Part shown: positions 16,370 through 24,125 of the stretch, one piece after another
Layout of the letters: every line of letters starts with the position of its first letter
How positions within the stretch are numbered: the stretch's first letter is position 1
Source: CAIKMD01 sp036490955
GTDB taxonomy: Bacteria > Pseudomonadota > Alphaproteobacteria > ATCC43930 > CGMCC-115725
Length of the DNA: 39,598 bases
Assembly: GCA_036490955.1 (NCBI GenBank)
Contig: DASXCX010000230.1
Coordinates: 1-39,598 of the forward strand
Direction: 5' to 3'
Made by a program: the position numbers and the translations under genes
The notes under the pieces: generated by a model
What the model was told of the DNA's origin: nothing
Seen by the model: the letters and a program-made list of their open reading frames with translations, nothing else
Database searches by the model: none

Positions 16370-16405
16370 GGTTCCTCCAGCGTCCAGCTTAGTAATGGAG
16401 GAACC
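16370..16405 (-). promoter_or_regulatory. Inverted repeat covering the lysR ribosome binding site
   Basis: GGTTCCTCCA (16370-16379) and TGGAGGAACC (16396-16405) are perfect 10-base complements with a 16-base spacer. In lysR mRNA the downstream arm contains the GGAGGA ribosome binding site and ends two bases before the TTG start. A hairpin would hide it. As DNA, the same dyad could be an autoregulatory operator. Confidence 0.6.
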
Positions 16406-16843
16406 ACCTCTTTCGCAACTGTTATGCAAAAGCATCAATTCTTTCTATTGGCCCATTTATTTTTGCCATGCTCCGAAAATTGGCCGCGTGCCATGCGCGG
16501 TGGCAAAGGCTCCGCTCTCACGCAATCCCGCACGCATGATCCCGCGGCGCCACGCCGGTGCATGGACAGCACGAAGATGATGCCGGAAAGACGACGCGCC
16601 TGCTCTCGACGCTCAAGAGCCGCATCAGAACCGAACGCCGAGCAGTATCTTAGGTCACGAGCGGGGGATGGCGTGCGGACGCGTCATCGCGGAACGGCGT
16701 CGCGATAAACATGCGCGCGCCAAGCGCGATGTTCAAACCCGCTATGCCGTAAGTGGTGGCGCCTGCCGCTGGCCGCGCAACGCCCCCCTTTCTATAATTT
16801 CCGCCAAAGCCACGTCGCCAATCGGGGTTCCGGAAAGGGTGGA
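16406..16843. other. Intergenic region between lysR and APS-kinase-like gene
   Basis: About 440 bases without a gene that I can support; open frames here have no ribosome binding site and poor codon character. Contents: the palindrome ATGC-AAAA-GCAT at 16424-16435, which fits a LysR T-N11-A type site near its own gene; a 6-base-arm hairpin at 16685-16705 (ATCGCG/CGCGAT); and a TATAAT at 16793-16798. No tRNA or known ncRNA is recognised. Confidence 0.5.
16793..16798 (+). promoter_or_regulatory. Likely -10 element (TATAAT) of APS-kinase-like gene
   Basis: A perfect TATAAT in a C-rich context, 45 bases before the start codon at 16844. The matching -35 is weak. A transcript starting about 7 bases downstream would have a leader of roughly 40 bases. 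Confidence 0.45.
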
Positions 16844-17311
16844 ATGAGCTTCAAGATTTTGGTCATGGGGTTGCCGGGGGCGGGCAAGACGACGCTCGCC
16901 GCGGCACTCGCACCGCGGTTGCGCGCGGTTCATTTGAACGCCGACGATATCCGCAAGAAGATCAACAAGGATCTTGGCTTCAGCCCAGCCGACCGGATCG
17001 AGCAAGCGCGTCGGATCGGCTGGCTGTGCGATGTGATCGCCAAGGCTGGCTGCCCGGTGATCGCCGATTTCATCTGCCCGACGTCGGAAGCGCGTGCCGC
17101 CTTTCTCGAAGGCGGCACGGCATTCGTCGTCTGGGTCGATCGTATCAAATCCGGCCGTTTCGCCGATACCAACCGCCTCTTTGCACCGCCGGAGCGTTTC
17201 GATCTCCGCATCCTCGCCGAGGGCAGCCCCGAATTTTGGTGCGAGCAAGTGATCGCGCGGCTCGACACGCTGCCGCATTACCGGCAGCGTCGCGCTGCGG
17301 CTTCGGACTAG
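16844..17311 (+). CDS. Adenylylsulfate-kinase-like P-loop kinase
   Basis: 155 residues. The Walker A motif GLPGAGKT (9-16) is followed by APS-kinase landmarks: VHLNADDIRKKINKDLGFSPADR, which corresponds to the LDGDxxR and GFS...R region, then RIGWLCDVIAKAGCPVIADFICP and a lid region. The family phosphorylates adenylylsulfate to PAPS; relatives phosphorylate other small molecules. It is a little shorter than CysC (about 200), lacks the typical N-terminal extension, and no sulfate-activation genes (cysD, cysN) are adjacent, so a non-sulfate substrate is possible. The start ATG 16844 follows AAAGGGTGGA. The ICMT-like gene follows 65 bases downstream. Confidence 0.8.
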   Translation: MSFKILVMGLPGAGKTTLAAALAPRLRAVHLNADDIRKKINKDLGFSPADRIEQARRIGWLCDVIAKAGCPVIADFICPTSEARAAFLEGGTAFVVWVDRIKSGRFADTNRLFAPPERFDLRILAEGSPEFWCEQVIARLDTLPHYRQRRAAASD

Positions 17312-17376
17312 ACCGCCCAACTCAACCACCGGTGGCCTTTCGGTTTTCGCGACAATCGCGATGCGGAAAGGTTATC

Positions 17377-18096
17377 GTGGCGGCCATGGCGTCGATCCCG
17401 AATACGCGCCGAAACCGTATTGGCGCGATCGTCAGAAGCGAGAAGCTGCGCGAAGCGGCGGCAAAGCTCGGCATCGCTAGCGTTTGTCTTTTTCTCTGCC
17501 TCGGTGCGATTATCCGCTTTGTCACGGTCCTCGAACGGGCGCCGGCGCGCGGCCTCGATTTGTTGAGCGCAGCGCAGCTTTTCACCATCGTCTGCCAGAC
17601 GATCTTCTATCTGCTCGTTCTGCGGTTCACGCTGATGCGCCGTCCGGCGCTACGCCGCGCGAACGGCTGGAAGCCGCGCGCTGTCGCCGCCATCGGCGCG
17701 TTTTCGATCTTCGGTTTCGGCTTCCTGCCGCCGGCGCAAGGCCTCGCCATCGCCTGGCATCTCACGGCCGCGATCCTGCTGCTCGCGAGCGCCGCGCTCG
17801 CGACGCTCGTTCTCCCTTATCTCGGCCGGTCTTTCAGCCTGATGTCGGAAGCTCGCGGCCTCGTCACGCGGGGACCCTATCGCTTCGTGCGGCACCCGCT
17901 CTATCTGGTCGAGGAGCTGGCGGCGATCGCCGGCTTCGTCGAAGCATTGTCCTTCGCCGCCGGGCTGCTGCTTGCGCTGCAGATCGCGTTTCAGATCGGC
18001 CGCATCCTCAACGAGGAAGCCGTTCTCGAGGCGAGCTTCCCGGACTACGCGCGCTATAAAGCGAGAACGGCGCGCGTAATCCCGGGGATCTGGTAA
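17377..18096 (+). CDS. ICMT-like integral membrane methyltransferase family protein
   Basis: About 239 residues with five or six membrane segments: IASVCLFLCLGAIIRFV, LFTIVCQTIFYLLVL, AVAAIGAFSIFGFGF, HLTAAILLLASAALATLV. The C-terminal catalytic region has RGPYRFVRHPLYLVEE and FPDYARYKARTARVIPG, matching the RHPxY and terminal E/DYxxY motifs of isoprenylcysteine carboxyl methyltransferase and bacterial NnrU/ICMT relatives that bind S-adenosylmethionine in the membrane. The start is GTG 17377, six bases after GGAAAGG; ATG 17386 is an alternative. The bacterial substrate is unknown because protein prenylation is absent. It is convergent with the small gene at 18113. Confidence 0.82.
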   Translation: MAAMASIPNTRRNRIGAIVRSEKLREAAAKLGIASVCLFLCLGAIIRFVTVLERAPARGLDLLSAAQLFTIVCQTIFYLLVLRFTLMRRPALRRANGWKPRAVAAIGAFSIFGFGFLPPAQGLAIAWHLTAAILLLASAALATLVLPYLGRSFSLMSEARGLVTRGPYRFVRHPLYLVEELAAIAGFVEALSFAAGLLLALQIAFQIGRILNEEAVLEASFPDYARYKARTARVIPGIW

Positions 18097-18112
18097 GCGC
18101 AGCACGCGCGGA

Positions 18113-18304
18113 TTACTTGAACCCGCGGCGCGACGACGCGTAGTACATATGCACCGCGAGGCATTTCTGGAACGTCGTCACTTCGCGGCGGCGCCAGAGC
18201 TGCAGCAGCCTCCGGCCTCTCGACGCGTCGTTAACGCTACGCGGCTGCGTCGTGCTCACGCGCTTGCGTCGTGCAAAGAACGGAAGAGCGGTTTCGGTAG
18301 TCAT
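18113..18304 (-). CDS. Small basic protein with CtrA-type promoter
   Basis: A 63-residue frame from ATG 18304 with an ideal ribosome binding site (GGAGG, spacing 6). A perfect TTAA-N7-TTAA box ends 42 bases upstream, so it is very likely a real, CtrA-linked gene. The peptide is strongly basic (ARRKR, RGRR, WRRRE, SSRRG), has a central helix-like LLQLWRRREVTTFQKCLAVH segment with one Cys, and no signal or membrane segment. I do not recognise a family. Its charge would suit nucleic-acid or membrane binding, which is inference. It is convergent with the ICMT-like gene. Confidence 0.6.
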   Translation of the reverse strand: MTTETALPFFARRKRVSTTQPRSVNDASRGRRLLQLWRRREVTTFQKCLAVHMYYASSRRGFK

Positions 18305-18346
18305 AAATGGCCTCCGCCGTTAATTCGGTCGAAGCCAATGGCAGCA

Positions 18347-18361
18347 TTAAGCGTTGGTTAA
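18347..18361 (-). promoter_or_regulatory. CtrA-type box upstream of small basic protein
   Basis: Perfect TTAA-GCGTTGG-TTAA; arms at 18347-18350 and 18358-18361. It lies 42 bases before the start at 18304, a distance like that of the other two sites in this window. Confidence 0.58.
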
Positions 18362-18490
18362 ACGCCAGCAAAATCGCATAAAATTGTAGGCACTTTTAAC
18401 TATGTGACGAGCACTTTCGGCGAAATCGCTGGGTTTTTTCGACGAGGACCGCGCAGAAATTTTTGTCTCGACAGACGAAAACGCAATCGA

Positions 18491-19606
18491 CTAGCCGCCG
18501 CTTTCGACGTCGAAAAGATGCGGCAGGGTATGCGGCTGCGAGCGGAGATACTGACTGGGCGCCTTGATACGCGCGCCGAAATGCGCCGCCGCGTGCCACG
18601 GCCAGCGCGGATCGTAAAGGATGGCGCGAGCAAGCGCGACGAGATCCGCGTCGCCGGTGCCGAGAATCGCCTCGGCCTGCTCGAACTCGGTGATCAGTCC
18701 GACGGCGACCACCGGTATCCTGACCGCCTCCTTCACCGCCCGCGCCAGCGGCACCTGATAGTTTGGCCCCATCGGAATCTGTTGCACCGGCGTCAGCCCG
18801 CCGCTCGACACATGGATCGCACTGCAGCCGCGCTTCTCCAAGGCTTGCGCGAAAGCAACGCTCTGCTCGATATCCCAGCCGCCTTCCGCCCAGTCCGTGC
18901 CCGAGACGCGCAGCGTGACGGGACGGCCTGCGGGAAAGATCGCGCGCACGGCATCGAACACCTCTAGCGGAAACCGCATCCGGTTCGCGAGCGAGCCGCC
19001 GTATTCGTCGTCGCGCTGATTCGAGAGCGGCGAGAGGAATTGATGCAGCAGATAGCCATGCGCGGCGTGAAGCTGAACCGCAGCGAGATCGAGCCGCGCG
19101 GCGCGGCGCGCGCTGTCGACAAACGCATCGCGCAGGCGGCGGAGATCGTCGCGGCTGAGCATTTTCGGCGCCCGCTCGGATGGGGCAAAAGGCAGCGGCG
19201 AAGGCGCTTCGGTGATCCAGCCATCCGCGTGATCGGGCGTGATCTGGCCCCGGCCTTTCCACGGCACCTCGGTCGATGCCTTGCGTCCGGCATGAGCGAG
19301 CTGGATCGCGATCGGCATATCGGACCAGCGGCGCACGGAGTCGAGGGTGCGGTGCATCGCGGCTTCGCAGGCATCGGAATAAAGCCCGCTATCGGCGTAG
19401 GTGATGCGGCCCTCGGCTGTCACCGCGGTTGCCTCGATCGTCAGTAGCGCAGCCCCCGAAAGCGCCAGATGGCCGAGATGGATGACATGCCAATCGGTCA
19501 TGCAGCCGTCGATCGCCGAATATTGGCACATCGGCGCGATGACGATGCGGTTGGCGAGCGAGAGACGATCGACTTGGAACGGCGTGAAGAGCTTTGGAGC
19601 AGCCAT
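18491..19606 (-). CDS. Old Yellow Enzyme (YqjM/XenA-type NADH:flavin oxidoreductase)
   Basis: 371 residues of the FMN TIM-barrel ene-reductase family. The thermophilic-like (YqjM) class is shown by Cys27 and Tyr29 in APMCQYSA, where classical OYEs have Thr. Other landmarks: QLAHAGRKAS, the substrate-binding His pair in LHAAHGYLLHQFLSPLSN, the FMN-phosphate region (PVVAVGLI, then DLVALARAILYDPRW), and RVSGTDW. These enzymes reduce activated C=C bonds of enones, maleimides or nitro compounds with NAD(P)H. The start is ATG 19606; no strong ribosome binding site is visible, but the gene follows the DUF3891 gene by only 27 bases and is probably cotranscribed. Confidence 0.93.
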   Translation of the reverse strand: MAAPKLFTPFQVDRLSLANRIVIAPMCQYSAIDGCMTDWHVIHLGHLALSGAALLTIEATAVTAEGRITYADSGLYSDACEAAMHRTLDSVRRWSDMPIAIQLAHAGRKASTEVPWKGRGQITPDHADGWITEAPSPLPFAPSERAPKMLSRDDLRRLRDAFVDSARRAARLDLAAVQLHAAHGYLLHQFLSPLSNQRDDEYGGSLANRMRFPLEVFDAVRAIFPAGRPVTLRVSGTDWAEGGWDIEQSVAFAQALEKRGCSAIHVSSGGLTPVQQIPMGPNYQVPLARAVKEAVRIPVVAVGLITEFEQAEAILGTGDADLVALARAILYDPRWPWHAAAHFGARIKAPSQYLRSQPHTLPHLFDVESGG

Positions 19607-19633
19607 GATTGTCGAAAGCGCGAGAGAACGGGG

Positions 19634-20413
19634 TCAGACGAGCTCGAAATTCATCACCTCGACCCGCGCCTGGAAGTAGGCGCGGCGGAATGTATCGAGA
19701 TCGGGATAGGTCGTGGCCGGCAGGCGCCGATAAGCGAGTTGCACCTCGCAGGGCCGTTGCGCGAAGGGGAAAGGCTCGAAGGCGACTTTGCGCGGCCCCA
19801 GAGCCCGCATCGACAAACGGACCGTGTTCTCCTTCTTGCCATCATAAGCGAGCGGCACCGGCTCGATGTAGTCGTCGTAGGGATCCTGGCAGCAGAAATA
19901 GAGGCCGAGCAGGTCCCAGACCTGGAGCAGGTGATAATTGGTGCGTAGCTCGACCGCGTCGAAATCTTTTTCTTCCTCTTTCTGGCACGCCTCGTTCTTC
20001 GCGATGAATTGCTCGGTGTCGGCCCCGAGCTTACGTATCGACATGCTCGGATGGCTGATCGTATCGTAGCGCGCGCGCCAAAGTCCGGTGCGATGTAGGC
20101 CGACCATCAACCCGGCATAGGGGTCGATCGAGCTCATCCAATCGATGCACCATTGATAAGCGTCGAGCTGCTTCACATTGCCCGGCAGCTGACGAAATTC
20201 CGGCGTCTCGCCGGCATCGTTGATGATCGGTTGAGTCTCGTAGCGCAGCCAGCCGTAATCGTGGAAGGCAGCGGCGCGCGCGACCGAATCATAAGGCCGC
20301 GGCGTGGCGAAACGGTCGTTGCCCCAATGCGCCGCGAGCTGTCCGACCAGCCGCGAATGATCGGTCTGGCCGATCAGCAGCAATTGCCCATTGGCTTCCT
20401 TGCGGATGATCAT
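19634..20413 (-). CDS. DUF3891 family protein
   Basis: 259 residues from ATG 20413 after GGAGGAGGG. Seen: QTDHSRLVGQLAAHWG near the N-terminus, AAAFHDYGWLRYE with an HD pair, GLMVGLHRTGLW, and a C-terminal beta-rich part with FPFAQRPCEVQLAYRRL. The His/Asp positions resemble an HD-like metal site, but activity has not been shown to my knowledge. It is conserved as a stand-alone soluble protein in Alphaproteobacteria and other bacteria. It sits between the LOG-family and OYE genes on the same strand (69 and 27 bases), probably in one transcript. Confidence 0.85.
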   Translation of the reverse strand: MIIRKEANGQLLLIGQTDHSRLVGQLAAHWGNDRFATPRPYDSVARAAAFHDYGWLRYETQPIINDAGETPEFRQLPGNVKQLDAYQWCIDWMSSIDPYAGLMVGLHRTGLWRARYDTISHPSMSIRKLGADTEQFIAKNEACQKEEEKDFDAVELRTNYHLLQVWDLLGLYFCCQDPYDDYIEPVPLAYDGKKENTVRLSMRALGPRKVAFEPFPFAQRPCEVQLAYRRLPATTYPDLDTFRRAYFQARVEVMNFELV

Positions 20414-20482
20414 GATCGCGCCCTCCTCCGGTTGCGGCGCCGAAGTCTAACGCGTTTCGACGTCTCCGGTTAGGGCATCGCG

Positions 20483-21313
20483 CTAGAGGGTGGCCCCGGG
20501 CACCGGCAGGGCGTTCTCGATCAGACTCTTGGTCAGGATTTCGAACGCCTCGTCGACCGAATCCGTGCGATGGAACAGGTTCACATCCCCGGCGCTGATC
20601 GTGCCGAAGCGCACCAGCGCATCGAAATTCACGACCTCGTTCCAGAATTTTGCGCCGAATAGCACGATCGGCAGAGGCTTCTTCATCTTGCGCGTCTGCA
20701 CCAAGGTGAGGATCTCGAACATCTCGTCGAGCGTGCCGAAACCGCCGGGAAACAGCACGACCGCCTTCGCGAGATAAACGAACCAGAATTTCCGCATGAA
20801 AAAATAATGGAAGTGAAAATCGAGCTCGCGGCTGACGTAAGGATTGTTGAATTCCTCATTCGGGATCGAGATCGTCAGCCCGACATTGAGGCCTTTGGCT
20901 TCGGCGGCGCCACGGTTGGCCGCTTCCATGATGCCCGGCCCGCCGCCGGTGCAGACGACGAAGCGATGCTGCTCCTTCTCGATCTTCTTCGACCATTCGG
21001 TAAGGCGATGGGCGAGCTCGCGCGCGGCCTCGTAGTAGAAAGAGAGCTCCAGCGCTGTACGCGCCTTCTCGACCTCCTCGCCACTCGTCTCGGCCTCCCT
21101 CAGCGCTGCTTCGGCCTTGTCGCGCGGCAAAAGCCGAGCCGAGCCCATAAAGACGATGGTGTCGTTGACGCGCTGGCGATTGAAGCGGCCGAGCGGCTCG
21201 AGATATTCGGATAGGATGCGCAAGGCGCGCGCATCGCGGCTCTCGAGAAAGCGCTGATTCATATAGGCTTTAGGCGGACGTTCGTGCTCAGCCATAACGG
21301 ATCCTTCGGTCAT
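20483..21313 (-). CDS. LOG family protein (TIGR00730 Rossmann fold)
   Basis: 276 residues with the LOG signature: VVCTGGGPGIMEAANRGA and FPGGFGTLDEMFE. This motif pair is that of LONELY GUY cytokinin-activating phosphoribohydrolases, which release a base from a nucleoside monophosphate. Many bacterial members are plain nucleotide monophosphate glycosidases like PpnN. The longer N-terminal helical part and the C-terminus ending with a EILTKSLIENALPV stretch fit the type II-like form. The start is ATG 21313 after GGAGAGG; ATG 21295 after AAGGA is an alternative. A lysine decarboxylase label, often copied onto this family, would be wrong. Confidence 0.9.
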   Translation of the reverse strand: MTEGSVMAEHERPPKAYMNQRFLESRDARALRILSEYLEPLGRFNRQRVNDTIVFMGSARLLPRDKAEAALREAETSGEEVEKARTALELSFYYEAARELAHRLTEWSKKIEKEQHRFVVCTGGGPGIMEAANRGAAEAKGLNVGLTISIPNEEFNNPYVSRELDFHFHYFFMRKFWFVYLAKAVVLFPGGFGTLDEMFEILTLVQTRKMKKPLPIVLFGAKFWNEVVNFDALVRFGTISAGDVNLFHRTDSVDEAFEILTKSLIENALPVPGATL

Positions 21314-21581
21314 GCGGTCCTCTCCATAAATGGGGACCGCCGGGGGCGGTTGCGCACGGGCGCACGGTGCGGCGGGCCGGCATAGCGGGCACTTGTGGGC
21401 AACCCTTCACAGCGGAACACTAACATGGTGGGGGTTGACGCTTTCCGGCCGCCCCGCAGGTTCATCGCCGATTTAGCCAAATTTTAGCGCTCGGGGAGGC
21501 CCGGCAGGCGGAGGTTATCGATCCGTTGGGCCCTGCGATGTAGCCTAGGCGCGGTTCTGGCTTTCCGGTTCACCCTCGTTC

Positions 21582-23387
21582 ATGGTCGACGATATTAATT
21601 TCGGAGCACAAAAGGCGGCCGTCGGCAGCGCGACAGGGGCGTGGATCCGCGCCCTCAGCGCGATCAAAATCCTCGACCAGGCGCCGACCGTCACGTTGCC
21701 GGCGCTACTCGACGGGCTGGCCGAAACGCATGGCGAGCGCATTGCTCTGCTCGGCGAAGGCCCAGAGCTGAGCTACCGCTCTCTCGCCGGGCGCGCCAAC
21801 CGGATCGCGCGCTGGGCCATGGCGCAAGGCTTCGCCAAGGGCGAGGTAATTGCCCTGCTGATGCCGAATTGCCCGGATTATGTAGCGACGTGGCTCGGGC
21901 TGACGCGCGCCGGCTGCGTCGTCGCGTTGATCAACACCAACCACATCGCGGACGCGTTATTGCATAGCCTGCGCGTCGCCTGCGCGACCCGCATCATCGT
22001 CGACAGCGCCTTTGTGTCCGTTCTCGCCGCGATCACCGACAAGCTCGCACTCGATACCGGTATCTGGGTCCATGGCCAAGCCGCAGCACCTTGGCCTTGT
22101 TTCGAGACCGCGTTCGCCGCTTGCGACGACACGCCCGTACCGGCGAGCGAGATCACTTTGCCCAAACAACCCGACACGGCGCTGTTGATCTACACCTCGG
22201 GCACGACCGGCGCACCGAAGGCGGCGCGCGTCACCCATGGCCGCATCGTCGAATGGAGCTTCTGGTTCGCGGGCATGATGGACGCGCGCGAGGACGATCG
22301 GCTCTATGACTGCTTGCCGCTCTATCACAGCACCGGCGGCGTGGTCGCGATCGGCGCGATGCTGGTGAAAGGCGGATCGGTACTGATCCGCGCGCGTTTC
22401 TCGGCGAGCCGCTTTTGGGACGATGTCGTCGAAGGCCGTTGCACCATCTTCCAATATATCGGCGAGCTGTGCCGCTATCTCGTCGCGAGTCCGCCTCATC
22501 CCCGCGAGCGTCAACATCGCCTGCGGCTCGCTTGCGGCAACGGCTTGCAGCGCGAGCCGTGGCTTGCCTTCGCCGAGCGTTTTGCCGTGCCGCAAATCCT
22601 CGAATTCTACGCCGCCACAGAGGGCAGCGTGTCGCTCTACAATTGCGAGGGCAAGCCGGGCGCGATCGGCCGCGTGCCTCCCTTCCTGGCGCCGCGTTTC
22701 CCGGTCGCGCTGATCCGCTGCGACGCCGAGACCGGCATGCCGCTGCGCGATGAAGCCGGCCGCTGCATTCCCTGCCGCTCCGACGAGATCGGGGAAGCGA
22801 TCGGCCGCGTCCTCGACGCGGCGGCGACGCCGGCGCGGCAATTTGACGGCTATACCGACTCTGCCGCGAGCGAAAAGAAATTGCTCGGCGATGTGCTTGC
22901 GCCAGGCGATCGCTGGTTCCGCACCGGCGATCTGATGCGCAAGGATGCAGGAGGCTATTTCTATTTCGTCGACCGCATCGGCGACACGTTTCGCTGGAAG
23001 GGCGAGAATGTCGCGACCACCGAGATCACCGGCGTGATCCGCGCCTGCCCCGGCGTCACCGACGCCGTCGTCTACGGCATCAAAGTGCCGAACCACGAAG
23101 GCCGCGCCGGCATGGCGACGATCGCCATCGCCGACGGTTTCGATCTTGCCGCCTTGTGGTCGCAGATCGATCGGGCGCTGCCGGCCTATGCCCAGCCGCT
23201 TTTCTTGCGCATCGCGACCAAGCTCGAGCAGACCGGCACGTTCAAGCTGACCAGCACCAAGCTCGCGCGTGAAGGCTATGCCGAGGCAACCGATCCGGTT
23301 TGGTTCAACGACCGCGCCGCGCGCGGTTTCGTGGCGATTGATGCGGCGCTGATGCAGGCGATCGAAAAGGGCGAGAAGCGGCTCTAG
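21582..23387 (+). CDS. Very-long-chain acyl-CoA synthetase (FATP/ACSVL-like)
   Basis: 601 residues, a full-length class I adenylating enzyme. Seen: TLPALLDGLAETHG at the start, the P-loop A3 LIYTSGTTGAPKAA, LPLYHSTGGVV, A5 EFYAATEGSVSLYN typical of fatty-acid transport/ACSVL proteins, A7 WFRTGDLMRKD, A8 FRWKGENVATTE, and the A10 Lys in TGTFKLTSTKL. It activates fatty or other hydrophobic acids with ATP and CoA. It converges with the SDR gene of the biosynthetic locus (3 bases between stops), so it may supply acyl-CoA to that locus or be unrelated. The start ATG 21582 has a poor ribosome binding site. Confidence 0.92.
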   Translation: MVDDINFGAQKAAVGSATGAWIRALSAIKILDQAPTVTLPALLDGLAETHGERIALLGEGPELSYRSLAGRANRIARWAMAQGFAKGEVIALLMPNCPDYVATWLGLTRAGCVVALINTNHIADALLHSLRVACATRIIVDSAFVSVLAAITDKLALDTGIWVHGQAAAPWPCFETAFAACDDTPVPASEITLPKQPDTALLIYTSGTTGAPKAARVTHGRIVEWSFWFAGMMDAREDDRLYDCLPLYHSTGGVVAIGAMLVKGGSVLIRARFSASRFWDDVVEGRCTIFQYIGELCRYLVASPPHPRERQHRLRLACGNGLQREPWLAFAERFAVPQILEFYAATEGSVSLYNCEGKPGAIGRVPPFLAPRFPVALIRCDAETGMPLRDEAGRCIPCRSDEIGEAIGRVLDAAATPARQFDGYTDSAASEKKLLGDVLAPGDRWFRTGDLMRKDAGGYFYFVDRIGDTFRWKGENVATTEITGVIRACPGVTDAVVYGIKVPNHEGRAGMATIAIADGFDLAALWSQIDRALPAYAQPLFLRIATKLEQTGTFKLTSTKLAREGYAEATDPVWFNDRAARGFVAIDAALMQAIEKGEKRL

Positions 23388-23390
23388 CCC

Positions 23391-24125
23391 TTACGCCGTG
23401 TTGCCGGCGTCGATCACCGTCGTCGTCCCGGTGATATTGCGTGCTTTCTCGCTGAAGAGATAATCGACCGCGTTGGCGATATCGGCGGTCTCGGGCATGC
23501 GCTTCAGCGCGCTGCGCCGGACGACCTGAGCCCGCTGCACCTCGCTCATCTCATGTGTCATCTCGGTCGCGACGAAGCCCGGTGCGATCGCGTTGACGGT
23601 GATGCCGAGCGGCCCAACCTCGCGCGCCAACGAGCGGGTAAAGCCGAGTAGCGACGCTTTGGTCGCGCTATAAACCGAGAGCCCGCTATAGCCGGTGTGG
23701 CTGACGATCGACGAGATGTTGACGATCCGTCCGCCCTGCCCTGTCATGATCGAGCGCAGCACGTATTTCGTCAGAGTGATCGGCGAGACCGTATTCAGTC
23801 GCACGAGCTGTTCGATCGCGTCATCCGCCATATTGGCGAGCATATCGGTCGTGCCGAGCCCGGCATTGTTGACGAGGCCGTAGAAATGGCCGAATTCGCG
23901 CGTGAGATCCTTGACGAAGCCCGCCATCGCCCCGACCCGACTCAGATCGAAGGACACAAAATGCAGCGAGCCGATGCCGCGTTCCGCGATCTCCGCCTGA
24001 GCAGCGGCGAGCTGATCGCCTTCCTTGCGCGCGACGGCGATCACGTGAAAATCGGTCGCGGCGAGGGCTTTGGCGATACCGAGACCAAGGCCCCTTGTGC
24101 CGCCAGTGACGAGAACGTTACGCAT
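23391..24125 (-). CDS. SDR-family reductase (FabG-like), biosynthetic locus
   Basis: 244 residues from ATG 24125, which overlaps the end of the ligase gene by 8 bases; longer upstream extensions lie in that gene and are rejected. Classical short-chain dehydrogenase: cofactor motif TGGTRGLG (7-14), NNAG, catalytic Ser in VNISSIV, and Tyr-x3-Lys in VYSATKAS, ending ITGTTTVIDAGNTA. It is closest in layout to 3-oxoacyl-ACP reductases, so it may reduce a keto group on a carrier-bound intermediate. It is the last gene of the leftward arm (HDO-like, ACP, ligase, SDR). The cofactor is likely NADP(H), from an Arg following the Gly-rich loop. Confidence 0.93.
   Translation of the reverse strand: MRNVLVTGGTRGLGLGIAKALAATDFHVIAVARKEGDQLAAAQAEIAERGIGSLHFVSFDLSRVGAMAGFVKDLTREFGHFYGLVNNAGLGTTDMLANMADDAIEQLVRLNTVSPITLTKYVLRSIMTGQGGRIVNISSIVSHTGYSGLSVYSATKASLLGFTRSLAREVGPLGITVNAIAPGFVATEMTHEMSEVQRAQVVRRSALKRMPETADIANAVDYLFSEKARNITGTTTVIDAGNTA

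Noticed and set aside
16406..16843. tRNA or small RNA gene in the lysR intergenic region
   Set aside because: No cloverleaf, T-loop motif or promoter-plus-terminator pair could be found. Only short hairpins and a -10 element are visible.
20483..21313. Lysine decarboxylase label for the LOG-family gene
   Set aside because: The GGGPGIMEAANRGA and PGGFGTLDE motifs are those of phosphoribohydrolases. The old name comes from annotation transfer.
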